This document shows, piece by piece, positions 23,910 through 34,236 of a stretch of 64,000 nucleotides of DNA. Under the pieces are notes generated by a model, which searched no databases, was not told the DNA's origin, and saw only the letters and a list, made by a program, of their open reading frames with translations. Every line of letters starts with the position of its first letter. Position 1 is the stretch's first letter. The position numbers and the translations under genes are program-made. This stretch comes from Cryptomeria japonica (lineage: Eukaryota > Streptophyta > Pinopsida > Cupressales > Cupressaceae), in contig NC_081415.1 of the NCBI RefSeq assembly GCF_030272615.1, positions 604,089,644 through 604,153,643 on the forward strand. The letters are read 5' to 3'.

Positions 23910-24195
23910 CAAGTGGGTGAAGATAAATAGGATTTTAAATAAATAATTTATTTAAAATAGTTGTGCAACTTGTTTTTGTAGGAAAATACAAGTGGGTGGA
24001 GGATAAAGGTGATTTTAAATAAATTATTTATTTAAAATAATTGTGCAACTTGTATTTGTAGGAAAATGCAAGTGGGTGGAGGATAAAGGTGATTTAAATA
24101 AATTATTTATTTAAAATAATTGTGCAACTTGCATTTGTAGGAAAATGCAAGTGGGTGGAGGATAAAGGTGATTTAAATAAATGATTTATTTATTT
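23910..24195 (-). repeat. Tandem repeat of 79-80 bp, 3.6 copies, in gypsy-B LTR
   Basis: Units start at 23,910, 23,989, 24,069 and 24,148 with CAAGTGGGTG and share ATTGTGCAACTTG and TGTAGGAAAATGC. The later units are more than 90 percent alike by eye. The gypsy-A LTR has only one such block (about 16,545-16,650), so the expansion is specific to this copy or sub-family. Confidence 0.9.
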
Positions 24196-24477
24196 AAATG
24201 TGAGAGGTGGGATTTTGGGGGTTTTAAATAAATATTAATTTATTTAAATGTGAGAGAAGATTTAATTAAATAAATATGATTTATTTATTTAATTAATGGT
24301 CTGAATTTGGTTAAGTGAATTAAATCAAATAAATTGAATAATTTATTTAATTAATAGGAGAATAGGGTTAAGATGAATTAATTAAATATTAATTTAATTA
24401 ATTATTAATTGATGGTTAAATAATCAAATAAATACTAAGTATTCATTTAATTAAGTGGACAGATTTATGTGACTACA

Positions 24478-24500
24478 TTTGCCCCTCTTTGAGACGGTGC
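24478..24500 (-). promoter_or_regulatory. Gypsy-B polypurine tract
   Basis: Minus-strand CTCAAAGAGGGGCAAA directly followed by the LTR start TGTAGTC. It fixes the element orientation and the inner edge of the 3' LTR. Confidence 0.9.
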
Positions 24501-26949
24501 GGTTTATCGCGTCGTTTCAAAGAAAGAAAAATAGGTGTGAAGAAATGCCCCATAAAATGTAAATTTAATGGGTGGTATGCCCCCTCGAGAGATGGGCCGA
24601 ATGTTTTTTTTTTTTTTTAAAAATCGGGCGATCTCTCGAAAAAGAATGAAAAGTGGAGGGGAGGTAGAATAGAAGAAATTAGAACTAATGATGAAAGAAT
24701 GGGAGAAAATGGAGTGAATATGAAGAAACAACAAGCCAACGAGTACCCTGAGGTCATGCAAGAGATACATAGCAGATGTAGTGTGGGGTTTGGATTGATG
24801 CTATACAATTGATCAAAATTGTTTGGACAATCTGGTGCAATCGGTTTAATTGCCCCGGTCAAGTCAAAGCGTGACAGTTGATGTCAGTTGGTCGCTTGGA
24901 CATGATAAAGTCTGAGTAAGTGAATCAAAGTGACCTGATGGTGACTTAGACAATTGATGGAATTGTCCGATGAAGTCAAGGTATATGAAGCAAAATACTC
25001 GTTGAGACGTAGACAATTGATGTAATTGTCCATTGGATTGTGTTTGATTGGTTGATCAATTGATAGTGTGTGCGTGTGATGGATGGCTGTGGGGAATCAT
25101 GGTAGCCCCGTTGAGACTAGGTCATTATGATAAATGCCTGATGTAGTCTAGGATTACCATAATCGATTACCTGTTGAGACCCGAAGATACTTGATCAGAG
25201 TATCTGTTGATAGTCTAGGTGTGTGGGAGTCGATGTATCTGTGTAGACAGAGTAACTAGCTTAATTTTGTGGATGAGTGAGGATGGGAAGTGATGAAGGG
25301 ATTAGGATGATGTTGATGATCAAGATAGGGAGGGTGAGGGGGGATTTGATGTTAGATAGAAGATATGGAGGACTTATGACTCATTCCTATGGAAGAAGAG
25401 GAAAATAGAGTATGCATTATTATGACTACGTATGCATGATATGCAGCTATTATGAATGTATGGATGGGTGGAATGCAACGAAATGCAATATATACAAATG
25501 AGATGGAATGACGATCCATGGTGCTTTATTTTTCATCATTGAGCTTTAAAATGTTGTAAGAAAATACAAGCAACTTGACATAAAGATTCAAGATGACCAG
25601 AGTATTTCTTACATGGATTTTTATATAGCAAGTTAATACAAGCAACTTGATATAATGGATCAAGTTGACCTGAGTATTGCTTGCGGAACAGACAAGGATT
25701 ATCACCGTTCATGCATGACTTGGATCGTCCTCCTTGATCTTAGGCTGATCATATCCTGAGACAAGTGCATACCGTAATAAGAGATAAAACCTTTATCCAA
25801 ATTGGATGAGGAGGAACCAAAGAATGAGCATTGTACCTATAAACAAATAGTATATACATAAAGAATAAAAGAATATGGATCCTTGGTAATGGTTCATGCT
25901 CATATGGTCGAGGTATACGCTGTAGTCAGCAAGCCGTAGTGATCTATGACTGCATTTTGCATAAGATCACGTAGCTTGGTGAACTTCCCACGTAGACACC
26001 ATTAGTACATGTCCCAGAACTTCATCGGAAATAATGCGCAAACGATACAAAACAATGCTGAAAGATCCCGATACAGATAAACAAATGAATTACTCACGAA
26101 TCAACCAAGCATTTGATAGCTTAACATAATTTTCTTGTCAAAGAAAACGTCACTTTTGTCTTTGTTTTGGTAAGGAAGGATGCATCCTTGTTTTTAAAGA
26201 CAGTTTCTGATTTGTTGGATGTGGATTGTGTGGTCGATTGATAAATGGTCATTGTGTGAGTACTGTGTTAATGTTGGTTTTGCATCTGCTTGAATGAATA
26301 TGTACAAGGTGTTGCCATGTTTTGGTGTGATTTTCGATGGGTTTTTCGATGTTTTTGGATTTTGTGTAATAGTTTTTGAATGTTTTTGGATTTTGTGAGT
26401 CATTTTTGAATGTTTTTGGATTTTGCGAGACATTTTTGAATGTTTTTGTATTTTGCGAGACATTTTTGAATGTTTTTGTATTTTGCGAGACATTTTTGAA
26501 TGTTTTTGCCAATGAATCACCAGTAATGTAGAATCCACTTCCATCATCTAGATTGTAAGGGCATTGCCCCCAAGTTGGACATGATTTATGAAAAAGCGGG
26601 ATGCTAGACGCATGAAGTACTTTCTTGGATTACAGATAAAATAACAAGCCATGGTTAGATGGATGGATGTGTGTATGTATGAATGTGATCGCAACAAGCC
26701 TGAAAGACAATGGAGCCATAGCCTTTACGAGTGGCGCCTATTTGCCAGGTTTTCACCATCGCACTTACCCAAGGTGCCACCGGAGTGATTGTTCACCGTT
26801 TGGATGCATGATTTTTCTTTACTTTTTTGAATGTTTTTGTATTTTCTTTAGGACATTTTTCTGAATGTTTTTGGTATTTTCTTTAGGACATTTTTCTGAA
26901 TGTTTTTGGTATTTTCTGATATGCAGGGGAGCCTGATGCCTTGTACACC
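24501..26949 (-). other. Gypsy-B 3' UTR with inverted and tandem repeats
   Basis: About 2.4 kb without a gene. It holds two copies of an inverted motif, GACAATTGATG.AATTGTC (24,949-24,967 and 25,012-25,030), an imperfect duplication of about 70 bp (near 25,570 and 25,642), a 30-bp tandem repeat (26,342-26,508), and a 35-bp repeat close to the pol stop (26,820-26,925). Short minus-strand frames near 26,200-26,550 only read the 30-bp repeat (K-T-F-K-N-V-S-Q-N). No antisense PMD gene like that of gypsy-A is present. Confidence 0.75.
26342..26508 (-). repeat. 30-bp tandem repeat in gypsy-B 3' UTR
   Basis: About 5.5 units of ACATTTTTGAATGTTTTTG plus (G/T)ATTTTGCGAG, with starts near 26,371, 26,401, 26,431, 26,461 and 26,491. 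The last units differ by one or two bases. A related 35-bp unit (CTTTAGGACATTTTTCTGAA and onwards) is repeated 2.5 times at 26,820-26,925. Confidence 0.9.
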
Positions 26950-29900
26950 TTAGGTATAAAACCATTTGAGGTGCATGCTATTGATTGGATCTGCGAGCGG
27001 TTCTCCGTCTGATGTAGCCAACTGATATGCCCCGGACCCGAATACAGCAGTGACAACATATGGGCCCAACCAGTTTGATTCAAACTTGCCTTGATGTTCT
27101 CTGTTTGGTTGGTTGCGAGGATTTTCTCGAAGAACAAGATCACCTACCTCAAATGTACGAGATCTAACTCGGTGATTGTAGCTTCTACTCATGCGCTGCT
27201 GATAGGCTTTGAGGTGATTGTATGCAGCTTGTCGCTTCTCATCTAGTAACTCTAAGTCCTGAAGACGAGATACTCTGTATGCTTCATCATCGATGAGATT
27301 GTGCAATGAAACTCGTAAGGATGGTATCTCGACCTCAATAGGTAAGATAGCTTCAACACCATAGACCAATGAATAAGGAGTTGCACCTGTAGGGGTCCGA
27401 ATGCTAGTTCGATATGCCCATAGCGCTGGATTCAATTGAACATGCCAATCACGGCCGGCATCATTGACTGTCTTCTTTAGGATCCTCAATATGTTTTTAT
27501 TGGATGCTTCGGCCTGACCATTGCCTTGTGGGTAATAGGGAGTGGAAAAGCGGTGTTGGATATGAAATTTCTCACAAAGCTCACGGACATCCTGATTTTT
27601 GAAAGGAAGACCATTATCTGTGACAATGGACATGGGCACACCATACCGACAGATGATGTAATTGAGGATGAATGAGGCGATCTGCTTGCCGGTGACTTGG
27701 GTAAGTGGAACAGCTTCGATCCACTTGGTGAAATATTCGGTGGCGGTAATAATGAATTTATGGCCATTGGATGAAGATGGATGGATTTTACCCACAAGAT
27801 CAAGACCCCATTGACAAAAAGGCCATGGTGTTGTGATTGGTTGCAGTTCTTGAGCTGGTGCATGTATCAGGTCGCCATGAACTTGACATTTCTTGCATTT
27901 TTTGACAAAGTAGTAGGAATCCTTTTCCATAGATGGCCAATAATATCCAGCTCGCAAGAGTTTCTTGGCGAGTGATGGACCACTTGAATGAGTCCCGCAA
28001 ATTCCTTCATGTACCTCTTCCAAAGCCTTTGTTATCTCACCTTGTTCCAGACATCGAAGGAGAGTACCATCAAGACCGCGTCGGTATAGGGTTTCGGCAA
28101 TAATGGTATATCGAGCAGTTTGGCGAATGAAGGTTTTACGTTGGTTATTTGATTGGTTGGGAGGAAGGGTGTGATCGCGGAGATAGGTGTAGAAATCACC
28201 GTACCATGGGGATTCAGAACCAACAAGGCAACATATCATTTCAGATTCGGGGATATCATAAGCCGGGATCCAAAGTTGTTCTACCAAGAACTCGTAGCGT
28301 GTTGAATTCTGTGGAAGATCTAGTAGAGATGCGATGGTAGCCATAGCGTCAGCAGCTCGATTCTGATCTCTTGGTATCTGCTCAAAAGTGATAGTAGTAA
28401 ATGATGTCTTTAGATTGTCCACCATTTGCTTGTATGGCATGAGTTTATCATCTTTGGTCTGATACTCATCTGTTGCTTGTCGAATGACTAGTTGGGAATC
28501 GCCATATACTTGCAGTTCTTTTAATTTCCATTGTATGGCTAATCTGAGTCCTGTGATCAAGGCCTCATACTCTGCTATGTTGTTTGTGCATGGAAATGTG
28601 AGCCTGTAAGACTTCGGGATGCTATCACCTTGAGGTGTGATAAACAGAATGCCTGCCCCCGAGCCGTGCCTAGTGTATGAACCATCAAAATATAGGTTCC
28701 ATGGTTGTACTTCTGTGATCATGAATATCTCTTCATCTGGAAAATTGGAAATGAGAGGATGATCACCTATGAGAGGTGCATCAGCCAACTGATCTGCAAT
28801 GACTTGCCCTTTGATAGCTTTACGGTCCACATACTCAATGTCAAATTCACTTAGAATCATCACCCATTTGGCCAAGCGACCTGTCAATGCTGCTTTGCTG
28901 AGTAAATACTTGAGTGGATCAATCTTTGCAATGAGTTGTACCTTGTGTGTTAACAGATAGTGCCTCAGTTTAGTGGCTGCCAAGATTACTGCTAGGCAAG
29001 CTCGCTCAATAGGTGTGTAATTGAGTTCATAGCCCACAAGTGTGCGAGAGATGTAGTAAATAGCACACTCTTTTCCTTCTGCATTATGTTGTGCCAGTAA
29101 TACACCTAATGCTGTACTTGTCGCTGAGATATAAAGTAACAACGGTCTACTTGGATCTGGTGGCATCAGCAATGGTGGATTTATGAGATAGTCTTTAAGC
29201 GCCTGAAATGCTTGCTGGCATCGGGCATCCCACTGAAAGCGGATGTTCTTGTGTAGCAGGTGTGTGAAGGGGTGACACTTATCAGCCAATTGTGCAATGA
29301 ATCTGCGGATGGATTGAAGCCGTCCTTGTAGTGTCCTTAGCTGACTGATATTCCTTGGAGGTGGCATGTCCATGATTGCTTTAACCTTTGCTGGATCGAC
29401 CTCAATGCCTTTGCTTGAGACAATGTATCCTAGAAGCTTCCCGGAGGTCACTCCGAAGACACATTTCTTTGGGTTGAGTCGAACATGGTATTGTTCCAGT
29501 CTATCAAAGATTTTATCTAAGATGTGAAGATGTCCTTCTCTTGTGAGTGATTTTGCTAGTAAATCATCCACATAATCTTCCATCATAGTATGCATCATGT
29601 CATGGAAGATGGTGGTCATTGCTCTTTGATAGGTCGCTCCTGCATTCTTTAGACCAAAAGGCATTACATTCCAGCAATATGTGCCCCATGGACATGTGAA
29701 AGCTGTCTTATGTTGATCTTCTGGTGCGATCTTTATTTGATTGTATCCTGAAAAGCCATCCATGAGTGAAAGCATGGCATGTCCTACTGTCAAATCTACT
29801 ATGATGTCGATATTTGGAAGGGGGAAGTCATCCTTAGGACATGCCTTATTCAGATCTCTGAAGTCTGTACAAATGCGGATGCCCCCTTTTGGTTTGCCGA

Positions 29901-32900
29901 CTGGCACAATATTGGAGATCCATTCTGCGTAATCAATTGGTCTAATGAAACCAACATCCAGGAGTTTCTTGAGTTCTGTTTTGACTAGCACGGCAATCTG
30001 AGGATGCATCTTACGAAGCTTTTGCTTGACAGGTTTGGCTCCTTTTGCTACTGTGAGATGATGCATGACTAAATCAGGATCAAGCCCAGGCATGTCTGCA
30101 TATGACCATGCAAAGTTGATCTGACGCTGTTGGAAGAACTCTATAAATTGAGGTTGTTCCTCTGGAGTGAGAAGAGATGCCAGATGTATGATATGAGGGT
30201 TTTCAGGAGTCCCCACATTGTATTCTTTGGTCTCCTCAATGAGGATCGTTGATCGTTCCTGTTGTGTATTAGCAGGGAGAATGTCAAACCCTTCATCCTC
30301 AGGCGCCTCAGAGAGGTTTTCACCGTTGGATACGCTCTTTCTTTTTACTTTTGTTGGATCAAACAGTGCCACAGTGTGGTTTTCACTAGAAGATCCATGT
30401 TTTAATGTTATATTTTTGCAGCTGAAGGGTTTGGCATCCGCCCCGAAGTATGCTGCGCTATTAAGTTCAATGGCGAATCCAGCTTTGTGATCCCCGCTTG
30501 GTAGATTATCCCTTAATTCCAAAAAGTCAATGATAGCCTCATCATTTTGGAAGAGGTCAAGACATGGGGGATTTGGTTGGTTCCATTCGATGAGTTCAGG
30601 GTGGATAATGGGCATTACTTCATCGATTAAGTTAAGTGCGGGAGATGTATCAGTGAGGGTTAAGACAGTGTGGTGAAGGTCGTTGATGGTACTCTCCCTG
30701 TCAGAATCAGGTGTAGGATGAGACGTAGGGTCTGTGGAAGATGTTTCCAGCTCAGGTACCCAAGTGGTCTTTATCTGTGCTTCTTCGTAAACAGGGATGT
30801 CTTTGCGGGGTGGAGGTGGTGATGTGTCTTCCTCATCTGAAGTGTTAAGTTGCACTGAATCGAATTCCCACTCATGTGAGTCGGTCTCTGAATCACTCTC
30901 CAGCATCCGATTGCTATACCATACTGGGATGTCTTTGGAGTTAAACACGGTAGGTGTGATTGGTTTATGTATCCTTGTAGTGATCGGTGCTGCAGGAACC
31001 GTGATGGGGTTTAAAGGATTTGTTACAGGAAGTATCGGCCGTGTTGCCTCAGTGGCTTCTGCAGGAACTGCTGGGGCCATAGATGCTGCTGCGGATTCTG
31101 ATACAGTCGCTGCTGCTATTGGTGTTATTGATGGGATTACTGGTGCGATTGGTGGTATGTTTGGCACTGATGATGGTTGCGGTGGGTTTGTAAGCCTCGA
31201 TGGGGCAGTGGGGATAGTGTTTGATGGTGCTTTGATTATGAAAGGTGTCCTCTTTGCAGTAGGTGGACAAAATGGTTTGCTGGGTTTTCCTTTGAATTTG
31301 AGTTTAGGAAGGATCTCTTTTTCAAAGCCTAGGCCTGTATTACCTTTGGGCTTGAACTCTGGCAGCAGAGGTTCATGTCGTCCTTGTTTGCAGTATCCCA
31401 AAGCACTCTGACCATCATATCCCATTCTTTGCATAATGAGGAGGCCTTTGCCATATTGTTCTGTAGGAAGTGTAACTTGCGGTTTGTCAGTGGTGATGGG
31501 ATCTTTATAGATCCAGTCCGCCAGGTCCTCATCTTGTGTCTCTTCCTCTTGACTCTTTCCAAGAATGAAAGGCGTTAAGGCACATGGAGGCATGATTAGT
31601 GGTTGCTGGAGCAACTGCTGTGGTTTACCATGTGTTCTAGGAGAAGTGGGCATTTGTCCCACACAAAAGAGCTGACTCAAGTTGTATTCTCCAGGACCTT
31701 CCTCTGCGATTTTCATCTTAAGCTTTTCTTGCTTGGGTATAGGGGTGTTTGAACTGGCAAGAGAGGCGGGATTTATATATGATGTGGAGGAAATGGCTTC
31801 TCTATTATTAGGAACGGTAATCTCTGGTTGATGGCTGATATTATGGCAAAATGCAAAGGGATTTGCATCGCCCAGGATTGTGATCTCGACCCCGTTATGT
31901 GGGAACTTGATACATTGATGGTAGGTAGATGGAACAGCTTGCATGGCATGTATCCAAGGTCTCCCTAATAATAGATTATATGGCAGAGGAAGGTCCAGAA
32001 CCTGACAAATGATATGCTTTACCACAGGGCCCACTCGGATTGGTAGTACCATAGCTCCTTTGGATGAACGCTCTGCATCATCATAGGCTTTGATGGTGAT
32101 CTTCTTACGAGGATCCACTGATTCTATTGCATATCCCAATGCTGTGACCAACTGTAGTGTGCAAATGTTTAGGCCTGCTCCATTATCGATCAAGACTCGC
32201 TTGATCCTGTGTTGGTTGACGAAGCCTTCAATGTGGAGTGAGGCGTTATGAGGTTGCTGGAAGGAAGAGTTGTCACTTTCAGAAAAAGTGAGACAAGGTG
32301 ATGACTTTAGACTTCCAACCATGGCTTGAAATTGGTCCGTATTTAGATTTGCAGGGACTGACGCCTCTTGGAGTGCTTGATCCAAGATTGTTTTATGAGA
32401 GGGTGACAGACGCAAAAGCTCCAAAATGGATATAAGTGCAGGGGTTTTGTCTAATTGTTCCACAAGATTGTACTGCTTTGGGACGGAGGTGGTGCCTTGT
32501 GGAGCTGCCTTGATGGTGACCTTGCCACGACGTGTAACAACATTGCAATTTGAGGTGGGATTTTTGAAGGTTATGGTTGCAATTTGTTCACTGGCATCAT
32601 ACAGGTGATTTACAGTGTAATTATACGCAGCCTGCGTATAGTCAGTGGTATCGGTGCCTCGCCTGGACGTCGAAGGACCCCTTTGATCTTGCGATGGAAG
32701 TGGATTCTTGAACATCTGATGATCATTATTGGTTGTTTTTGGGTCATGTCCTTCAATTTCAATTTCTCCTCGATCAATAAGATCCTGAATGAGATCTTTC
32801 AATCGATGACAATTACTTGTCTTATGTCCTCTTCCTTGATGGAACTCACAATGTTCAGTATCTCTCCACCATGCCGGTTTGACGTGAGGCTCATAATTTG

Positions 32901-34236
32901 ATAACTTAGGTAAAGTGATCAAATTCTGAGAAATGAGTTGTCGTAACACTGTTTCAATGGGTTCCCCTAAGGGAGTGTATGTGCGTTTTTGTTTTTGTGG
33001 ACGAGGTCTTGGTTCATCATGAGATGTGATGCGACCTTGATTAGGAAGAACATTTGTGTTATTTTGAGGTGGAGGATTTTGTCCTGCAAACCGAACCACA
33101 GGTTGTGCATTTTGGACAGTCCGAGCATCCACAACCCCATCGTTGACGATATTTTTATTCTTGTTCCAGAAGTTTGGTTTGTCACTATTGAAGCGCGGGC
33201 GAGGACCATCTTTTGGTTCATTAAAGATTTTGATGAGCCCTTTCTTGATGAGTGCCCTTTCACATTTTATACCCTTGGTGATCATATCATTAAAAGAGTC
33301 CGTGTCTTTGACATCCAGGTGAAATTCCATTTCTTCGTTTAAGTTGGAAATGAATATTTCCACTAGTTCTCGTTCAGGTAACTGAAGAGAACGTCTGCTA
33401 GACATTTGGCGCCATCGTTGCAGGAATACTGAGAATAGTTCACCTGGTTTTTGTTTGGTGTTGCACAGATCAGCCATGGTGATGTCGCGTTCAATATTAT
33501 AAGAGTAATGAGATAGGAACTTCTGGATGAGTTCCTCAAATGTTCTAATGCCACCTAGTAGTCGGGAAAACCATGACGTGGTTGTTCCTCCCAAGCTTTG
33601 GGGAAAAAGGCGCATTAGGTATGTGTCTTCATATGCCACTTCAAGACAAGCGGAATGAAATTCTCGGACATGATCACGGGGATCCCCCTTTCCTCTATAT
33701 TTTTCAAATTTGGGTGTTTCGAACCCGCGTGGAAAGGGTGGCATATAAAGATTCCTATCAAAAGGATAGGGACAGATGTCATTGAGTGAGAATTGGTTAA
33801 TCTTGACACCACTATGAAGTTGTTGGGCGAGATTCTCGACTTGTTGCCGCAACATCTCCATTTCATTTGGAGGAGGAGGTGGTGGGTTACCTCGAGGGAT
33901 GTTATATCTGATGGGATCTCTACACCCTTCCTCCTCATGGCGACTTTGTCTTTCTGATGCTTGTCTTAATTGGGCAAGATCAAAGTCTGAGGGGAGTTTG
34001 GCTCCTTCTTGAGCAAGTCTTAAGAAGTGAGCATCCGCATTGCTCCTGAGAATTTCATCAAATAATCTGTTAAAGTGAGGGTTATGCTGAACCCTTTCGA
34101 TTGTTGAAGGAGTGGGACTACTTGGGTTTTCATCATTTACATTTCCTCCAAGTGCTTCTTGAAATTCATTGAGGTTGTCCTCTTCTTCCTCAATTTCTAT
34201 TTCTCGTTGCCTTGATCGCGATCGGGTTTGAGCCAT
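26950..34236 (-). CDS. Tat-lineage Ty3/gypsy gag-pol polyprotein, 2428 aa, intact
   Basis: Residues about 160-300 are the retrotransposon Gag core (YRGKGDPRDHVREF...). A CHHC-type knuckle CEFHQGRGHKTSNC is at 463-476. The protease is around 680-790 with RVLIDNGAGLNI (D-N-G in place of D-S/T-G) and LLLGRPWI. A G-patch is at about 927-973 (YGKGLLIMQRMGYDG ... GNTGLGF). A Pro/Ala-rich and acidic linker spans 1000-1280. RT is at 1400-1600 with YVDD near 1555. The RT-linked RNase H (1695-1800) has lost its first aspartate (LYISATSTALG). An archaeal-type RNase H (1846-1975) keeps FDGS, AEYEAL and GDSQLV. Integrase has H-x5-H, CKKC, and D, D, E in GLDLVG, VTDNG and NGQAEA. It ends without a chromodomain. 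There is no stop or frameshift in 7.3 kb. The ATG at 34,236 is the first in frame and starts a charged RSRSRQRE tail. The nearby gag-only element (52,192-54,849) is a relative. Confidence 0.92.
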   Translation of the reverse strand: MAQTRSRSRQREIEIEEEEDNLNEFQEALGGNVNDENPSSPTPSTIERVQHNPHFNRLFDEILRSNADAHFLRLAQEGAKLPSDFDLAQLRQASERQSRHEEEGCRDPIRYNIPRGNPPPPPPNEMEMLRQQVENLAQQLHSGVKINQFSLNDICPYPFDRNLYMPPFPRGFETPKFEKYRGKGDPRDHVREFHSACLEVAYEDTYLMRLFPQSLGGTTTSWFSRLLGGIRTFEELIQKFLSHYSYNIERDITMADLCNTKQKPGELFSVFLQRWRQMSSRRSLQLPERELVEIFISNLNEEMEFHLDVKDTDSFNDMITKGIKCERALIKKGLIKIFNEPKDGPRPRFNSDKPNFWNKNKNIVNDGVVDARTVQNAQPVVRFAGQNPPPQNNTNVLPNQGRITSHDEPRPRPQKQKRTYTPLGEPIETVLRQLISQNLITLPKLSNYEPHVKPAWWRDTEHCEFHQGRGHKTSNCHRLKDLIQDLIDRGEIEIEGHDPKTTNNDHQMFKNPLPSQDQRGPSTSRRGTDTTDYTQAAYNYTVNHLYDASEQIATITFKNPTSNCNVVTRRGKVTIKAAPQGTTSVPKQYNLVEQLDKTPALISILELLRLSPSHKTILDQALQEASVPANLNTDQFQAMVGSLKSSPCLTFSESDNSSFQQPHNASLHIEGFVNQHRIKRVLIDNGAGLNICTLQLVTALGYAIESVDPRKKITIKAYDDAERSSKGAMVLPIRVGPVVKHIICQVLDLPLPYNLLLGRPWIHAMQAVPSTYHQCIKFPHNGVEITILGDANPFAFCHNISHQPEITVPNNREAISSTSYINPASLASSNTPIPKQEKLKMKIAEEGPGEYNLSQLFCVGQMPTSPRTHGKPQQLLQQPLIMPPCALTPFILGKSQEEETQDEDLADWIYKDPITTDKPQVTLPTEQYGKGLLIMQRMGYDGQSALGYCKQGRHEPLLPEFKPKGNTGLGFEKEILPKLKFKGKPSKPFCPPTAKRTPFIIKAPSNTIPTAPSRLTNPPQPSSVPNIPPIAPVIPSITPIAAATVSESAAASMAPAVPAEATEATRPILPVTNPLNPITVPAAPITTRIHKPITPTVFNSKDIPVWYSNRMLESDSETDSHEWEFDSVQLNTSDEEDTSPPPPRKDIPVYEEAQIKTTWVPELETSSTDPTSHPTPDSDRESTINDLHHTVLTLTDTSPALNLIDEVMPIIHPELIEWNQPNPPCLDLFQNDEAIIDFLELRDNLPSGDHKAGFAIELNSAAYFGADAKPFSCKNITLKHGSSSENHTVALFDPTKVKRKSVSNGENLSEAPEDEGFDILPANTQQERSTILIEETKEYNVGTPENPHIIHLASLLTPEEQPQFIEFFQQRQINFAWSYADMPGLDPDLVMHHLTVAKGAKPVKQKLRKMHPQIAVLVKTELKKLLDVGFIRPIDYAEWISNIVPVGKPKGGIRICTDFRDLNKACPKDDFPLPNIDIIVDLTVGHAMLSLMDGFSGYNQIKIAPEDQHKTAFTCPWGTYCWNVMPFGLKNAGATYQRAMTTIFHDMMHTMMEDYVDDLLAKSLTREGHLHILDKIFDRLEQYHVRLNPKKCVFGVTSGKLLGYIVSSKGIEVDPAKVKAIMDMPPPRNISQLRTLQGRLQSIRRFIAQLADKCHPFTHLLHKNIRFQWDARCQQAFQALKDYLINPPLLMPPDPSRPLLLYISATSTALGVLLAQHNAEGKECAIYYISRTLVGYELNYTPIERACLAVILAATKLRHYLLTHKVQLIAKIDPLKYLLSKAALTGRLAKWVMILSEFDIEYVDRKAIKGQVIADQLADAPLIGDHPLISNFPDEEIFMITEVQPWNLYFDGSYTRHGSGAGILFITPQGDSIPKSYRLTFPCTNNIAEYEALITGLRLAIQWKLKELQVYGDSQLVIRQATDEYQTKDDKLMPYKQMVDNLKTSFTTITFEQIPRDQNRAADAMATIASLLDLPQNSTRYEFLVEQLWIPAYDIPESEMICCLVGSESPWYGDFYTYLRDHTLPPNQSNNQRKTFIRQTARYTIIAETLYRRGLDGTLLRCLEQGEITKALEEVHEGICGTHSSGPSLAKKLLRAGYYWPSMEKDSYYFVKKCKKCQVHGDLIHAPAQELQPITTPWPFCQWGLDLVGKIHPSSSNGHKFIITATEYFTKWIEAVPLTQVTGKQIASFILNYIICRYGVPMSIVTDNGLPFKNQDVRELCEKFHIQHRFSTPYYPQGNGQAEASNKNILRILKKTVNDAGRDWHVQLNPALWAYRTSIRTPTGATPYSLVYGVEAILPIEVEIPSLRVSLHNLIDDEAYRVSRLQDLELLDEKRQAAYNHLKAYQQRMSRSYNHRVRSRTFEVGDLVLRENPRNQPNREHQGKFESNWLGPYVVTAVFGSGAYQLATSDGEPLADPINSMHLKWFYT

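Larger units (their letters stand above)
22527..24477 (-). repeat. Gypsy-B 3' LTR, 1951 bp
   Basis: Plus-strand ends are TGATGCTCTGC and GTGACTACA; on the minus strand it therefore begins TGTAGTCACATAAATC. CTTAC precedes it. The final 31 bp are identical to 35,084-35,114. It is clearly homologous to the gypsy-A LTR. It contains a TATA box, an 80-bp tandem repeat and many A/T-rich ATTTAAATAAA blocks. Confidence 0.9.

Noticed and set aside
22527-24477. Plus-strand TATTTATAG as a promoter for the plus strand
   Set aside because: The polypurine tract, the gag-pol direction and the target duplication all place the element on the minus strand; the reverse complement, CTATAAATAG, is the better TATA box.
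30797-31411. Plus-strand 204-codon frame rich in G, A and V
   Set aside because: It is the antisense shadow of the Pro/Ala-rich linker of the gypsy-B polyprotein.
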